Position numbers and translations under genes: made by a program. The notes below the pieces were generated by a model. It had not been told where the DNA came from. It saw only the letters and a list, made by a program, of their open reading frames with translations, and searched no databases. Below are positions 6,423 through 6,435 of a stretch of DNA of 6,435 nucleotides, one piece after another. Source of the DNA: Acetobacteraceae bacterium (GTDB taxonomy: Bacteria; Pseudomonadota; Alphaproteobacteria; Acetobacterales; Acetobacteraceae); NCBI GenBank assembly GCA_027323595.1, contig DAHWBL010000428.1, positions 1-6,435 of the forward strand. The letters run 5' to 3'. Position 1 is the stretch's first letter, and each line of letters starts with the position of its first letter.

Positions 6423-6435
6423 ACCCTGATTTTTC
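6419..6435 (+). CDS. Start of the next operon gene, probably squalene-hopene cyclase (hpnF/shc); truncated by window end
   Basis: Only five complete codons (MNPDF) are visible, beginning at an ATG that overlaps the hpnE stop as ATGA, the same junction seen at three other places in this operon. The residues alone identify nothing. The call as squalene-hopene cyclase is inferred from the usual hpnCDE-hpnF gene order, in which the cyclase uses the squalene made by HpnE. Confidence 0.5.

Overview
The window is GC-rich, densely packed bacterial DNA carrying the start of a hopanoid biosynthesis operon (hpnA-hpnB-hpnC-hpnD-hpnE, then the first codons of a sixth gene, probably the squalene-hopene cyclase gene) on the + strand. 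Two unrelated housekeeping or metabolic genes lie divergently on the - strand. The hpnABCDE order and the style of the TsaB and HpnE proteins suggest an alphaproteobacterium. An Acetobacteraceae-like (acidophile or acetic-acid lineage) source is my best guess, but it rests on remembered protein style and not on a search.

Layout. At 1-485 (- strand) is the N-terminal part of tsaB, cut by the window edge. It shows a clear reading-frame break near 180: both halves read as TsaB, but in different frames. At 594-1181 (- strand) is a flavin nitroreductase-family protein very like malonic semialdehyde reductase RutE. A 140-base divergent spacer (1182-1321) separates these from the hopanoid operon and should hold both promoters. 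From 1322 to the window end the + strand is almost continuous coding sequence: hpnA (SDR-type sugar epimerase), hpnB (membrane glycosyltransferase), hpnC, hpnD and hpnE (the three-enzyme squalene pathway), and a start codon for the next gene at 6419.

How the genes work together. HpnD condenses two farnesyl diphosphates to presqualene diphosphate, HpnC converts this to hydroxysqualene, and HpnE reduces that to squalene. A downstream cyclase would make the hopane skeleton. HpnA and HpnB have signatures of sugar-nucleotide and glycosyl-transfer enzymes and presumably act on hopanoid side chains, but their substrates are not settled. Four of the five gene junctions are identical 4-base ATGA overlaps, implying one transcript with coupled translation. 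The exception is hpnD/hpnE, with a 16-base gap.

I see no mobile element, CRISPR array, RNA gene or convincing terminator, and no evidence of an undescribed system. The strongest anomaly is the tsaB frameshift. The operon itself is a known type.
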